From positions 1 to 34,900 of the forward strand of contig NZ_SDGU01000018.1 in the NCBI RefSeq assembly GCF_004118635.1: a stretch of 34,900 nt of DNA. Reading direction: 5' to 3'. Both the position numbers and the translations under genes were made by a program. This DNA is from Chlorobaculum sp. 24CR (GTDB lineage Bacteria > Bacteroidota > Chlorobiia > Chlorobiales > Chlorobiaceae). Under the pieces are notes generated by a model. It was not told where the DNA came from. It did no database searches and saw only the letters and a program-made list of their open reading frames with translations. This document shows, piece by piece, positions 27,826 through 34,900 of this stretch (position 1 is the stretch's first letter; each line of letters opens with the position of its first letter).

Positions 27826-29023
27826 GCAGTTCACGCTCATCGGCCTCAGCGACAGCGCGGAGCCGCGTCTCGATCCCGCCGCCATCGAGGCGATTGGTGC
27901 GGCCCGCATCTTCGCGGGCGGGGAGCGCCACCGCGAGATTGTCGGCGGGCTGCTTCCCGCCGGACACCGCTGGATCACCATCGCGCCGCCGATTGACGGG
28001 GTGCTGTCGCAACTTGCCGAAGCCGAGGAGCCGGTGGTGGTCTTCGCCTCCGGCGACCCCTTTTTCTACGGCTTCGGGGCGACCTTGCAGAATCGCTTTC
28101 CCGGCGCGTCGATGCAGAGCTTCCCGGCATTCCACTCGCTCCAGATGCTCGCGCAGCGCTGCCTGATTCCGTACCAGTCGATGCGCCACGTCTCACTCAC
28201 CGGGCGAAGCTGGGAGGAGCTGGACTGCGCTCTGATCGCGGGTGAGCGGCTCATCGGCGTCCTGACCGACGCCCGAAAAACCCCGCCGGAGGTAGCGCGG
28301 CGGCTGCTCGATTTTGGCTATTCGGGCTACCGGATGGTGGTCGGCGAAGCGCTCGGCGGCCAGAGCGAGCGCCTCACGCACTGCACGTTGGAGGAAGCCG
28401 CCGGGATGGAATTTGGCCGCCTGAACTGCCTTTTGCTCGAAGCCACGGAGCCGCCGAAGCGCCGGTTCGGCATTCCCGAAAACCTGTTCGACGGCTTGCC
28501 GGGGCGGCCCAACATGATTACCAAAATGCCCTTTCGCCTGGCCGCCCTCGCCGCGCTGGAGCTGGGCCGGGCGCGCACCTTCTGGGACGTGGGCTTCTGC
28601 ACCGGCTCGGTGGCCGTCGAAGCACGCCTTCAGTTTCCGGGCCTCGCGGTGACCGCCTTCGAGAAGCGCCCCGAGTGCGATGCCCTGCTGGAGAAGAACG
28701 CCCGTCGCTTCGGAGCGCCCGGCATCGCGAAGGTGATGGGCGACTTCCTCGAACAAAATCACCGCGCCCTCTGCGGCAGCGATGGAGTCGATGCGGTCTT
28801 CATCGGCGGCCACGGCGACCGGCTGGGCGAGCTGTTCGCCGCCGTCGCTAACCATCTCGCTCCCGGAGGCCGGGTGGTGATGAACGCCGTCCGCGAGTCG
28901 AGCGCCAGCGCCTTCGCCGCGAGCGCCGCCCGCTGCGGCATGGAACTCGCCGAGCCGCTGCGCCTCGCCGTCGGCGACCACAACCCCGTGACGGTGATGA
29001 AGGCGGTGAAACTAAACCCATAA
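27818..29023 (+). CDS. cbiET: Fusion: cobalt-precorrin-7 C5-methyltransferase (CbiE) + C15-methyltransferase/decarboxylase (CbiT)
   Basis: A 401-residue protein equivalent to CobL. The N-terminal half is CbiE: FTLIGLSDSAEPRLDPAAIE, ARIFAGGERHREI, VVVFASGDPFFYGFGATL. The C-terminal half from about residue 225 is the Rossmann-type CbiT: NMITKMPFRLAALAALELG, then the SAM motif WDVGFCTGSVAVEARLQFPG. Motif I reads GFCTGS where most CbiT proteins have GAGTGS, a change in the SAM loop that deserves a check but need not abolish binding. This fusion is common in nature. It is 3 bp before cbiGF. Confidence 0.95.
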   Translation: MSEQFTLIGLSDSAEPRLDPAAIEAIGAARIFAGGERHREIVGGLLPAGHRWITIAPPIDGVLSQLAEAEEPVVVFASGDPFFYGFGATLQNRFPGASMQSFPAFHSLQMLAQRCLIPYQSMRHVSLTGRSWEELDCALIAGERLIGVLTDARKTPPEVARRLLDFGYSGYRMVVGEALGGQSERLTHCTLEEAAGMEFGRLNCLLLEATEPPKRRFGIPENLFDGLPGRPNMITKMPFRLAALAALELGRARTFWDVGFCTGSVAVEARLQFPGLAVTAFEKRPECDALLEKNARRFGAPGIAKVMGDFLEQNHRALCGSDGVDAVFIGGHGDRLGELFAAVANHLAPGGRVVMNAVRESSASAFAASAARCGMELAEPLRLAVGDHNPVTVMKAVKLNP

Positions 29024-29026
29024 CTC

Positions 29027-30901
29027 ATGCACGAACGAATCGCCATTATCGCCATCACCGAAACCGGAATCGCGCTCGGTCACTTACTGAAAAGCCTGCT
29101 CGTGGCCGACGGGTTTGCCGGTTGCAAGCTGTTCTCGTCCCGCGCTGCCGAGGGTGTCGAACCCATCGAGAGCGTGCCCGCCTTTGTCCGCCAGTCGTTC
29201 GGCAGCTTCGACGCCTTTCTCTTTATCGGCTCGCTCGGCATCTGCGTGCGTTCGATTGCGCCGGTGTTGCAGAGCAAGCAGCTCGACCCGGCGGTCATCA
29301 ACTGCGACGAGTCCGGGCGCTTCGTGCAGAGCGTGTTGTCGGGCCATGCGGGCGGGGCGAACGCGCTGGCCGGGCGGGTTGCGCGGCTGCTGGGGGCGCA
29401 GGCGGTGCTGAGCACGTCGAGCGATGTGCAGGGGTTGTGGCCGCTCGACATTCTGGGGCGCGAAGAGGGGTGGAGCGTGGAGTTCGCCTCGCCGGTCGCC
29501 GGGGAGACGATCACCACGGCGATGGCGGCCTTCGTGAACCACGAGCCGACGACGCTGCTCTTCGACATTCGCGATGCGCTCACCGACCAGCTCGAACGCA
29601 CCGCACCGCCGTTCGTCACGATGGCGTATCGCTATGAAGATGTCGATTTCAGCACCTGCCGTCTGTTGCTGGCTGTCACGCCGCGCCTCATCGACGCGCC
29701 GGTGCAGACGATTTGCTATCGCCCGAAGGTGCTCTGCGTTGGCGTTGGGTCGGAGCGGGGCATCGATCCCGAACGGTTCGTCAGCTCGATCTCCGAACAA
29801 TTTGCGAGCAAAGGCGTCTCCGTGCGCTCGATCCGCAGCGTGGGGTCGGTCGATTTCAAGCTGGATGAAAAAGCCTTCGTCGCTTTTGCCGAATCGTGCG
29901 GCGTGGCGCTGAAGGGCTTCGCTCCGGAGCGGCTCGAAAGCGCCGGGCCGGTGCCCAATCCGTCCGATGTCGTTTTCCGAAAAACCGGCGTGCACAGCGT
30001 CTCCGAAGCTTCGGCGGCGCTGCTCTCCGGCGAGAACCGGTGGCTGGTCGAGAAGCAGAAGGTCGCCCTCGACGGCTTTCCCGAAGGTCAGCCTCGCCAC
30101 TACACCTTCGCCGTCAGCCTTTTGCGCGGGGCCGAACGGCGGGGGCGCATCGCCATTGTCGGGGCGGGGCCGGGTGATCCGGAGCTGGTGACGGTCAGGG
30201 GCAGGCGCTACCTCGAAAAGGCCGACCTGATCCTCTACGCAGGCAGCCTCGTGCCGGAGAAGCTGACCCACTGCGCCAAACCGGGGGCGCTGGTGCGGAG
30301 TTCGGCTTCGCTCTCGCTCGAAGAGCAGTTCGCGTTGATGGAGCAATTCTACCGGCAGGGCAAGTTCGTCGTGCGGCTGCACACCGGCGATCCGTCGATC
30401 TACGGAGCGATTCAGGAGCAGATGGCCTTTTTCGACGCCGAAGGGTTCGAGTACGAAATCGTGCCGGGCGTCTCGTCGTTTCAGGCGGCGGCGGCGGTGT
30501 TGCAGTCGCAGTTCACCGTGCCGGAAAAGGTGCAGACCATCATTCTGACGCGCGGCAGCGGGCGCACACCGGTGCCGGACCGGGAGCGGCTCTCGGAGCT
30601 GGCCCGCGCGCGGGCGACCATGTGCGTCTATCTCAGCGCCGAGTGGAGCGACGAGGTGCAGTCCGAATTGCTTGAACACTACTCACCCGAAACCCCTGTG
30701 GCGGTCTGCTACCGGCTCACCTGGGACGATCAGCAGGTGTGGCGCGGGCGGCTCGACGAGCTGTCGGCGCTCGTCCGGCAGAGCGGCAAAACCCGCACGG
30801 TGCTGCTGGTGGTCGGCGAGGCGATCGGCGCGCGCGGCGGACGCTCGAAGCTCTACGATCCAGCGTTCACCCACGGCTTCCGCGAAGGGCGCGGCGCATG
30901 A
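29027..30901 (+). CDS. cbiGF: Fusion: cobalt-precorrin-5A hydrolase (CbiG) + cobalt-precorrin-4 C11-methyltransferase (CbiF)
   Basis: A 624-residue protein. Residues 1 to about 370 are CbiG, which opens the ring A lactone and releases acetaldehyde: [56 protein letters not shown], and a C-terminal domain with [13 protein letters not shown]. From about residue 373 it is CbiF/Cob[77 protein letters not shown]. CbiF makes the substrate that CbiG acts on, so this fusion joins consecutive steps and channelling is plausible. CbiG marks the anaerobic (early cobalt) route. Confidence 0.96.
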   Translation: MHERIAIIAITETGIALGHLLKSLLVADGFAGCKLFSSRAAEGVEPIESVPAFVRQSFGSFDAFLFIGSLGICVRSIAPVLQSKQLDPAVINCDESGRFVQSVLSGHAGGANALAGRVARLLGAQAVLSTSSDVQGLWPLDILGREEGWSVEFASPVAGETITTAMAAFVNHEPTTLLFDIRDALTDQLERTAPPFVTMAYRYEDVDFSTCRLLLAVTPRLIDAPVQTICYRPKVLCVGVGSERGIDPERFVSSISEQFASKGVSVRSIRSVGSVDFKLDEKAFVAFAESCGVALKGFAPERLESAGPVPNPSDVVFRKTGVHSVSEASAALLSGENRWLVEKQKVALDGFPEGQPRHYTFAVSLLRGAERRGRIAIVGAGPGDPELVTVRGRRYLEKADLILYAGSLVPEKLTHCAKPGALVRSSASLSLEEQFALMEQFYRQGKFVVRLHTGDPSIYGAIQEQMAFFDAEGFEYEIVPGVSSFQAAAAVLQSQFTVPEKVQTIILTRGSGRTPVPDRERLSELARARATMCVYLSAEWSDEVQSELLEHYSPETPVAVCYRLTWDDQQVWRGRLDELSALVRQSGKTRTVLLVVGEAIGARGGRSKLYDPAFTHGFREGRGA

Positions 30902-30911
30902 GGGAGGCGGC

Positions 30912-32753
30912 ATGATTCTGCTCTTCGGCGGCACCACCGAGGGGCGGAAGGCAGCGGCACTCTGCGACCGGCTCGGTCTGCCCTTCATCTACTCGACCAA
31001 AACTCGCGTCGAGCCGTTCGCGACCTCGCACGGCGAGTTCCGCCACGGAGCGCTCGACGAGGCGGCGATGGCGGAACTCATCGCTTCGCACGGCGTCCGC
31101 CTTGTCATCGACGCCGCCCACCCCTTTGCTTCGCGTTTGCACTACTCGCTGTTCGAGGTTTGCCAGCGCCTCGCCGTTCGCCGGATCCGCTTCGACAGGC
31201 CGGTCTCGCCACTTCCGTCGGCATCGTGGATTCATCCGGTGGCCGACTTCACCGAAGCCCTCGGCCTCCTGGAGCAGCTCGAACCGGCGAAGCTTCTCGC
31301 GCTCACCGGTGTGCAGTCCGCCGCCCCGTTGCGCCCGTGGTGGCGTCGGCGCGAGATGCTTCTGCGTATCCTGCCGTCTCCGGCTTCGATGGAGCTGGCG
31401 CGGCGCGAAGGGTTCCCCGAAGCGAAGCTGCTGCCGATGAGTCCCGACGGCCCGGACGAGGCGCTCGAAGCGCTGGTGCGGTCGCATGGCGTCGATTGCC
31501 TGCTCGCCAAGGAGAGCGGCGAGTCGGGCTTTTTCCCGGCGAAGCTGCGGGTTGCCGAGCGGTGCGCCATTCCGGTGATCGTCATCCGCCGCCCGTCCGC
31601 TCCGGCTTGCGACACCGTCATCTTCTCCGTCGAAGACCTCGAAGCTCGCCTGACGGAGCACCCCGCCCTGAAGCCGCTCCGCACGGGCTACACCACCGGA
31701 GCCTGCGCTGCCGCCGCCACGAAAGCCGCCATGATCGCGCTGCTCGACGGCGCCGCGCCCGAGTCGGTCACGATCACGCTGCCCTCCGGCAAAGTCGCCA
31801 GCTTCGGGATCGTCTCGTACCGTGCAGAGCAAGGGCGTGCGCGATGCGGCGTGCGGAAGTTCGCGGGCGATGATCCCGACGTGACGCACGGCCTGTTGAT
31901 TGTCAGCGAGGTCGCGCTCGTTCCAGACGGCGAGCGGGGCGAGGTGCGCTTCCTGCAAGGCGAGGGGGTTGGCAGGGTGACGCTGTCGGGGCTGGAGATT
32001 CCGCCCGGCGAACCGGCGATTAACCCAGTGCCGCGCCGGATGATCCGGGAGTGCATCGCCGGAGAACTGCGCCAGCGCGGGTTGCGCCACGCCGTCGCGG
32101 TCACGATTTCGGTGCCCGGCGGGGAGGCGGTCGCACGCAAAACGATGAACGAGCGGCTCGGCATCACCGGCGGCATCTCGATCCTTGGCACCAGCGGCGA
32201 GGTCGTGCCCTACTCGATGGAGGCTTGGCTCGCCAGCATCCGCCAGTCCATCGCCGTCGCCGCCGCCAACGGTTGCACGACCCTCGCCCTCACCTCCGGC
32301 CTCCGGAGCGAACGTCATCTCCGCACGCTCTCCCCAGACCTGCCGGAACTAGCCAGCATCCACTATGGCAACTTCATCGGACGTACCCTTGAACTCGCAA
32401 GCGAGCACGGCGGATTCAGCCGCGTCATCGTCGGCGTCATGCTCGCCAAAGCCACCAAACTCGCCCAGGGCGAGGCCGACCTCTCCAGCCGCGCCGTTCC
32501 GCTCGATCCCCATTGGCTCGCCAATCTCGCCACAGACCTCGGCTACAGCCCGGCCATCACGAGCCAGCTCGCCGACCTCCGCCTCGTTCGGAACGTGACC
32601 GACCTTATCGCCTTCACCAGCGACGAACCGCTCTATCCGGCCATCGCCAACGCCTGCCGAAAGGCCTGCCGCCAATGGCTTCCCGACACGCCGCTGACCT
32701 TCGCGCTGTTCGACATGGAGGGAAGGGCGGTGGTCGCGGAAAACGATGCGTGA
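30912..32753 (+). CDS. cbiJD: Fusion: cobalt-precorrin-6A reductase (CbiJ) + cobalt-precorrin-5B C1-methyltransferase (CbiD)
   Basis: A 613-residue protein starting at the ATG at 30912, preceded by AGGGAGG. Residues 1 to about 245 are CbiJ/CobK, the NAD(P)H-dependent reductase: ILLFGGTTEGRKAAALCDRL, VIDAAHPFASRLHYSLFEVC, LAKESGESGFFPAKLRVAE, IPVIVIRRP. Residues from about 255 are CbiD: LRTGYTTGACAAAATKAAMI, RKFAGDDPDVTHG, GVGRVTLSGLEIPPGEPAIN, NERLGITGGISILGTSGEVV, GNFIGRTLELA. CbiD feeds CbiJ, so this fusion again joins consecutive steps in reversed domain order. It is the last B12 gene of the run. An upstream extension in frame to 30672 is a shadow inside cbiGF. Confidence 0.95.
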   Translation: MILLFGGTTEGRKAAALCDRLGLPFIYSTKTRVEPFATSHGEFRHGALDEAAMAELIASHGVRLVIDAAHPFASRLHYSLFEVCQRLAVRRIRFDRPVSPLPSASWIHPVADFTEALGLLEQLEPAKLLALTGVQSAAPLRPWWRRREMLLRILPSPASMELARREGFPEAKLLPMSPDGPDEALEALVRSHGVDCLLAKESGESGFFPAKLRVAERCAIPVIVIRRPSAPACDTVIFSVEDLEARLTEHPALKPLRTGYTTGACAAAATKAAMIALLDGAAPESVTITLPSGKVASFGIVSYRAEQGRARCGVRKFAGDDPDVTHGLLIVSEVALVPDGERGEVRFLQGEGVGRVTLSGLEIPPGEPAINPVPRRMIRECIAGELRQRGLRHAVAVTISVPGGEAVARKTMNERLGITGGISILGTSGEVVPYSMEAWLASIRQSIAVAAANGCTTLALTSGLRSERHLRTLSPDLPELASIHYGNFIGRTLELASEHGGFSRVIVGVMLAKATKLAQGEADLSSRAVPLDPHWLANLATDLGYSPAITSQLADLRLVRNVTDLIAFTSDEPLYPAIANACRKACRQWLPDTPLTFALFDMEGRAVVAENDA

Positions 32754-32883
32754 TAGTCCTGAACATCCACGGCCCCTTCCCAAGAAATGAAATCGGGGAA
32801 CTTGCCTTCTGACGGTGAGGATTCCGGTTTTCGGGGTGTTGGGTATAGTCGCGGCGGCTTTTCAGCCGATATTTACCAACAGC

Positions 32884-34161
32884 ATGAATACCGATATGAC
32901 CTTTGTACCAAAGCCTGGCAGGGCGTCGATAGCGTTTACTTTGTCATGGCAAAGCTCCGTTGCCGCTCACCGCGAACGGGTGTTCGTGCGGAAAATCAAT
33001 TTCTGGCGCGACATTTTTCCGGGCGACATGTTCGACGAGGCGGCGGCTCTCCGGCCCGGCGAAAGCTGCTCGCGGCAGTTCGATGCCGGAGCGCTCGTGC
33101 CGCCGTTCAGCGCAAGCAACATCGTGACCTGCCCGCGTTCCCGCTTCGGCAAGCTTCAGGACGGCAGCGCCGTCACGCCGGTCGCGGGGCGGTTCTACCC
33201 GCAGGGGCTGGCGTGGAGCGCGCTCGGCTGTTTCAGCGGCAACATGACGCCGTTCCGCGTCATCTCGGTCGGCGACAAAGAGCTGCTCTGCGACACCAAT
33301 CACCCGCTCGCCCGCTACCCGTTACAGCTCGATGCCGAGTGCGTCGAAATTCTCGCCATGCCCGAAGAGCGCGGCGGATCGTGCATCGACATCGCCGAAC
33401 TCATTACGCTCGACGGGCCGGGGATGCAAATTCCGGGCGGCGCGGGCGACACAGACTTCTTCGGCGACTATCCGTTCCGGCGGCGGAACGAGCAGAATGA
33501 CCGCCTCTTCTACCGCGAGCCGCGGATGGTGGAGCATCTCGACGATACGGCTATCGGCAACGTTCGCGAACTCTACGGCAGGCTGCTCGACGGCGGCGCG
33601 AAGGTGCTCGACCTGATGAGCAGTTGCTCGTCGCACTTGCCGGAGCCGCCCGCGCGTTTTGACGTGACCGGGCTTGGCCTCAATGCCGAAGAGCTCGAAA
33701 GCAATCCCCGGCTCTCCCGCCGCGTCGTGCACGATTTGAACCGTGACTCCGCGCTGCCCTTCGCCGACGGCGAATTCGACGCCGTCATCTGCACGGTCTC
33801 CATCGAATACCTCGTCCGCCCGGTCGAGGTTCTGCGGGAGGCGCAGAGAGTCACCCGCCCCGGCGGCAAGGTGGTGACGGTCTTCTCGCACCGCTGGTTT
33901 CCGGGCAAGGAGATTCAGCCCTGGCCGGAGCTGCACCCCTTCGAGCGCCTCGGCCTGGTGCTCGACTGCTACTGTAAAGCTGGCGGGTACGGCGACCTCC
34001 GCACCGAAACCGTGCGAGGCTACCTGCGTCCGGACGACGACCCGCATATCCGGGAAAGCATCCTCTCTGACCCGGTGTTCGCGGTGTGGGGCAGCGTTGG
34101 GGGGAGAGGCCGCTTTCCTGAAAAAAATTGGAGAATCATGGATGGGGGCGTATTATGGTGA
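32884..34161 (+). CDS. FKBP/SlyD-like domain fused to a class I methyltransferase
   Basis: A 425-residue protein of unknown role. The N-terminal 150 or so residues resemble the FKBP/SlyD fold: AALRPGESCSRQFDAGALVP aligns with the SlyD core, and PFRVISVGDKELLCDTNHPL followed by ARYPLQL matches SlyD's PVEITAV...DGNHMLAGQ strand. From about residue 220 a methyltransferase-like domain follows: KVLDLMSSCSSHLP in place of a canonical GxGxG motif I, DLNRDSALPFADGEFDAVIC, TVSIEYLVRPVEVLREAQRV, TRPGGKVVTVFSHRWFPGKE. The ATG at 32884 was chosen because the upstream GTG at 32815 would add non-conserved residues. It lies 130 bp after cbiJD; whether it works on corrinoids is unknown. Confidence 0.65.
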   Translation: MNTDMTFVPKPGRASIAFTLSWQSSVAAHRERVFVRKINFWRDIFPGDMFDEAAALRPGESCSRQFDAGALVPPFSASNIVTCPRSRFGKLQDGSAVTPVAGRFYPQGLAWSALGCFSGNMTPFRVISVGDKELLCDTNHPLARYPLQLDAECVEILAMPEERGGSCIDIAELITLDGPGMQIPGGAGDTDFFGDYPFRRRNEQNDRLFYREPRMVEHLDDTAIGNVRELYGRLLDGGAKVLDLMSSCSSHLPEPPARFDVTGLGLNAEELESNPRLSRRVVHDLNRDSALPFADGEFDAVICTVSIEYLVRPVEVLREAQRVTRPGGKVVTVFSHRWFPGKEIQPWPELHPFERLGLVLDCYCKAGGYGDLRTETVRGYLRPDDDPHIRESILSDPVFAVWGSVGGRGRFPEKNWRIMDGGVLW

Positions 34162-34165
34162 AGTG

Positions 34166-34189
34166 CGATGAAATACGATAAATCTCGAT
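34166..34189 (+). promoter_or_regulatory. Candidate antitoxin operator: three CGAT repeats at 10-bp spacing
   Basis: CGAT occurs at 34166, 34176 and 34186, exactly one helical turn apart, in the 40-bp gap before the ribbon-helix-helix antitoxin gene. RHH antitoxins commonly bind short repeated half-sites in their own promoter, so this is a likely autoregulatory operator. Inferred from spacing only. Confidence 0.4.
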
Positions 34190-34201
34190 GTAGCAATTGC
34201 C

Positions 34202-34462
34202 ATGACGACAACGACAAAACGTGAACAGGTCAGCTTCAAACTGGACGCCGACAAGAAGAGGCGGCTCGAAGCTCTTGCTATCGCTACCAGAAGAACCCGG
34301 ACTTTTGTCCTTGAGGAAGCCGTCAATCAATATCTCGATCTCAATGAATGGCAGCTCAAAAGCATCGAGGAGGGGCTGGCAGATGCGAAGGCGGGCAGGG
34401 TTGTTGACAGCGAGACGCTCGTGAAGCAGCTGGAGCAGCGAGTTGAACGTAGTCTGGACTGA
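34202..34462 (+). CDS. Ribbon-helix-helix antitoxin (ParD/RelB-like)
   Basis: An 86-residue protein with an N-terminal ribbon-helix-helix DNA-binding domain: the strand EQVSFKLDADKKRRLEALAI and helices ATRRTRTFVLEEAVNQYLD. The C-terminal tail (WQLKSIEEGLADAKAGRVVD, ETLVKQLEQ) is the typical toxin-neutralising helix of ParD-type antitoxins. It overlaps the toxin gene by 20 bases, the usual arrangement for coupled translation. It would repress its own operon and inhibit the toxin. Confidence 0.9.
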   Translation: MTTTTKREQVSFKLDADKKRRLEALAIATRRTRTFVLEEAVNQYLDLNEWQLKSIEEGLADAKAGRVVDSETLVKQLEQRVERSLD

Positions 34463-34724
34463 GACGGCGCTGAAACGCCTCGATGAAATCGAAGCGTACA
34501 TCAAACAGGAGAGTGAGCGGGCAGCCAGAAAAACGATTTTGAGTCTGGTCAACAAGACCATAGAACAGCTAACCCACTACCCCGGAAGCGGCAAGCCCGG
34601 ACGTCTCTACGGCACGCGCGAGCTGTTTTTTCTGGATATTCCTTATCTGGTCGTTTACACAGCCGATACCGAAAAAGTAACAGTCATCACCGTATTTCAT
34701 ACCGCGCAAAACTATCATCCGTAA
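34443..34724 (+). CDS. ParE/RelE-superfamily toxin
   Basis: A 93-residue protein: VVWTETALKRLDEIEAYIKQ at the N-terminus, then ERAARKTILSLVNKTIEQL, YPGSGKPGRLYGTRELFF, DIPYLVVYTADTEKVTVITV and FHTAQNYHP. This is the ParE/RelE fold, with RELFFLDIPYLVVY and the terminal FHTAQNYH being characteristic. Members poison gyrase (ParE) or cleave mRNA on the ribosome (RelE); the target cannot be decided here, though the partner antitoxin looks ParD-like. The frame opens with a TTG at 34443. Confidence 0.9.
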   Translation: MNVVWTETALKRLDEIEAYIKQESERAARKTILSLVNKTIEQLTHYPGSGKPGRLYGTRELFFLDIPYLVVYTADTEKVTVITVFHTAQNYHP

Positions 34725-34900
34725 GTTGCGAAAGGCTCAGGAGGTTTTGATAGAGAGTTGGTGGGGTGATTATTTATTATTCTTTTTTGTCTTCATATAA
34801 AGACTTTAAATCTCTATGGGATATATTCCCCGAAGCTCTGCTTCGTTAAAGATAAAAGTGTAATAATTGAGCACATATATTCATAAAAGTCATAATGTAT
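34725..34900. other. AT-rich tail without recognised gene
   Basis: AT-rich sequence after the toxin gene. It contains a small CGAAGC/GCTTCG hairpin (34831-34845) without a U-run. No open frame or RNA could be supported before the window ends. Confidence 0.4.

Noticed and set aside
29084-30679. 531-residue antisense frame over cbiGF, and similar long frames over the other cbi genes
   Set aside because: All are complementary to genes with clear enzyme motifs and have shadow composition.

Overview
The window most likely comes from a green sulfur bacterium (Chlorobiaceae, Chlorobaculum/Chlorobium-like). This is inferred from gene content and compact, GC-rich coding sequence: an anaerobic cobalamin pathway packed into several bifunctional fusion genes (CbiH-CbiC, CbiE-CbiT, CbiG-CbiF, CbiJ-CbiD), a class II cobaltochelatase CbiK, and a CbiMNQO cobalt transporter. 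No 16S gene is present, so the assignment is inference.

Layout. (1) 1-640: decayed insertion-sequence remnants (IS3 OrfA-like and IS5-like, both minus strand). (2) 637-4384: a SAM methyltransferase, then a cobalamin riboswitch (1770-1977) upstream of a BtuB-like TonB-dependent receptor that ends in a clear terminator. (3) 4400-13851, minus strand: housekeeping genes gpmA, gltB-gltD, a DUF4404 protein, clpX and tRNA-Val(GAC), with a terminator behind the tRNA. (4) 14187-16574, plus strand: a nitronate-monooxygenase-like flavoprotein and a DUF697-like membrane protein. (5) 16575-19505: an accessory patch. It holds an internally deleted formylglycine-generating-enzyme-like gene with a transposase-like N-terminus, a short integron cassette array without a visible integrase (two attC sites; YqaE/Pmp3 and a coiled-coil/TM protein), a RAYT (REP-associated tyrosine transposase) starting a few bases after the second attC, and a decayed second RAYT copy. 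(6) 19525-32753: a second cobalamin riboswitch, a small His/Cys-rich ORF, an outer-membrane channel, cbiMNQO, cobA, cbiK, a repeat-filled gap, then cbiL, cbiHC, cbiET, cbiGF and cbiJD. (7) 32884-34724: an FKBP/SlyD-like domain fused to a methyltransferase, then a ParD/ParE-type toxin-antitoxin pair.

How it works together. The B12 genes cover cobalt uptake (outer-membrane channel plus ECF transporter), uroporphyrinogen III methylation (CobA), cobalt insertion (CbiK) and every corrin-ring step from cobalt-sirohydrochlorin to cobyrinate (CbiL, H, F, G, D, J, E, T, C). Corrinoid import (BtuB-like) and de novo synthesis each sit behind their own cobalamin riboswitch, so both should be shut down by adenosylcobalamin. 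Precorrin-2 dehydrogenase and the amidation and lower-ligand genes are not in the window.

The most unusual structure is the RAYT/REP set. Palindromes carrying the GTAG tetranucleotide typical of REP elements are scattered through the window, and two lie in frame inside the RAYT gene itself. That gene also sits at the end of an integron cassette array.
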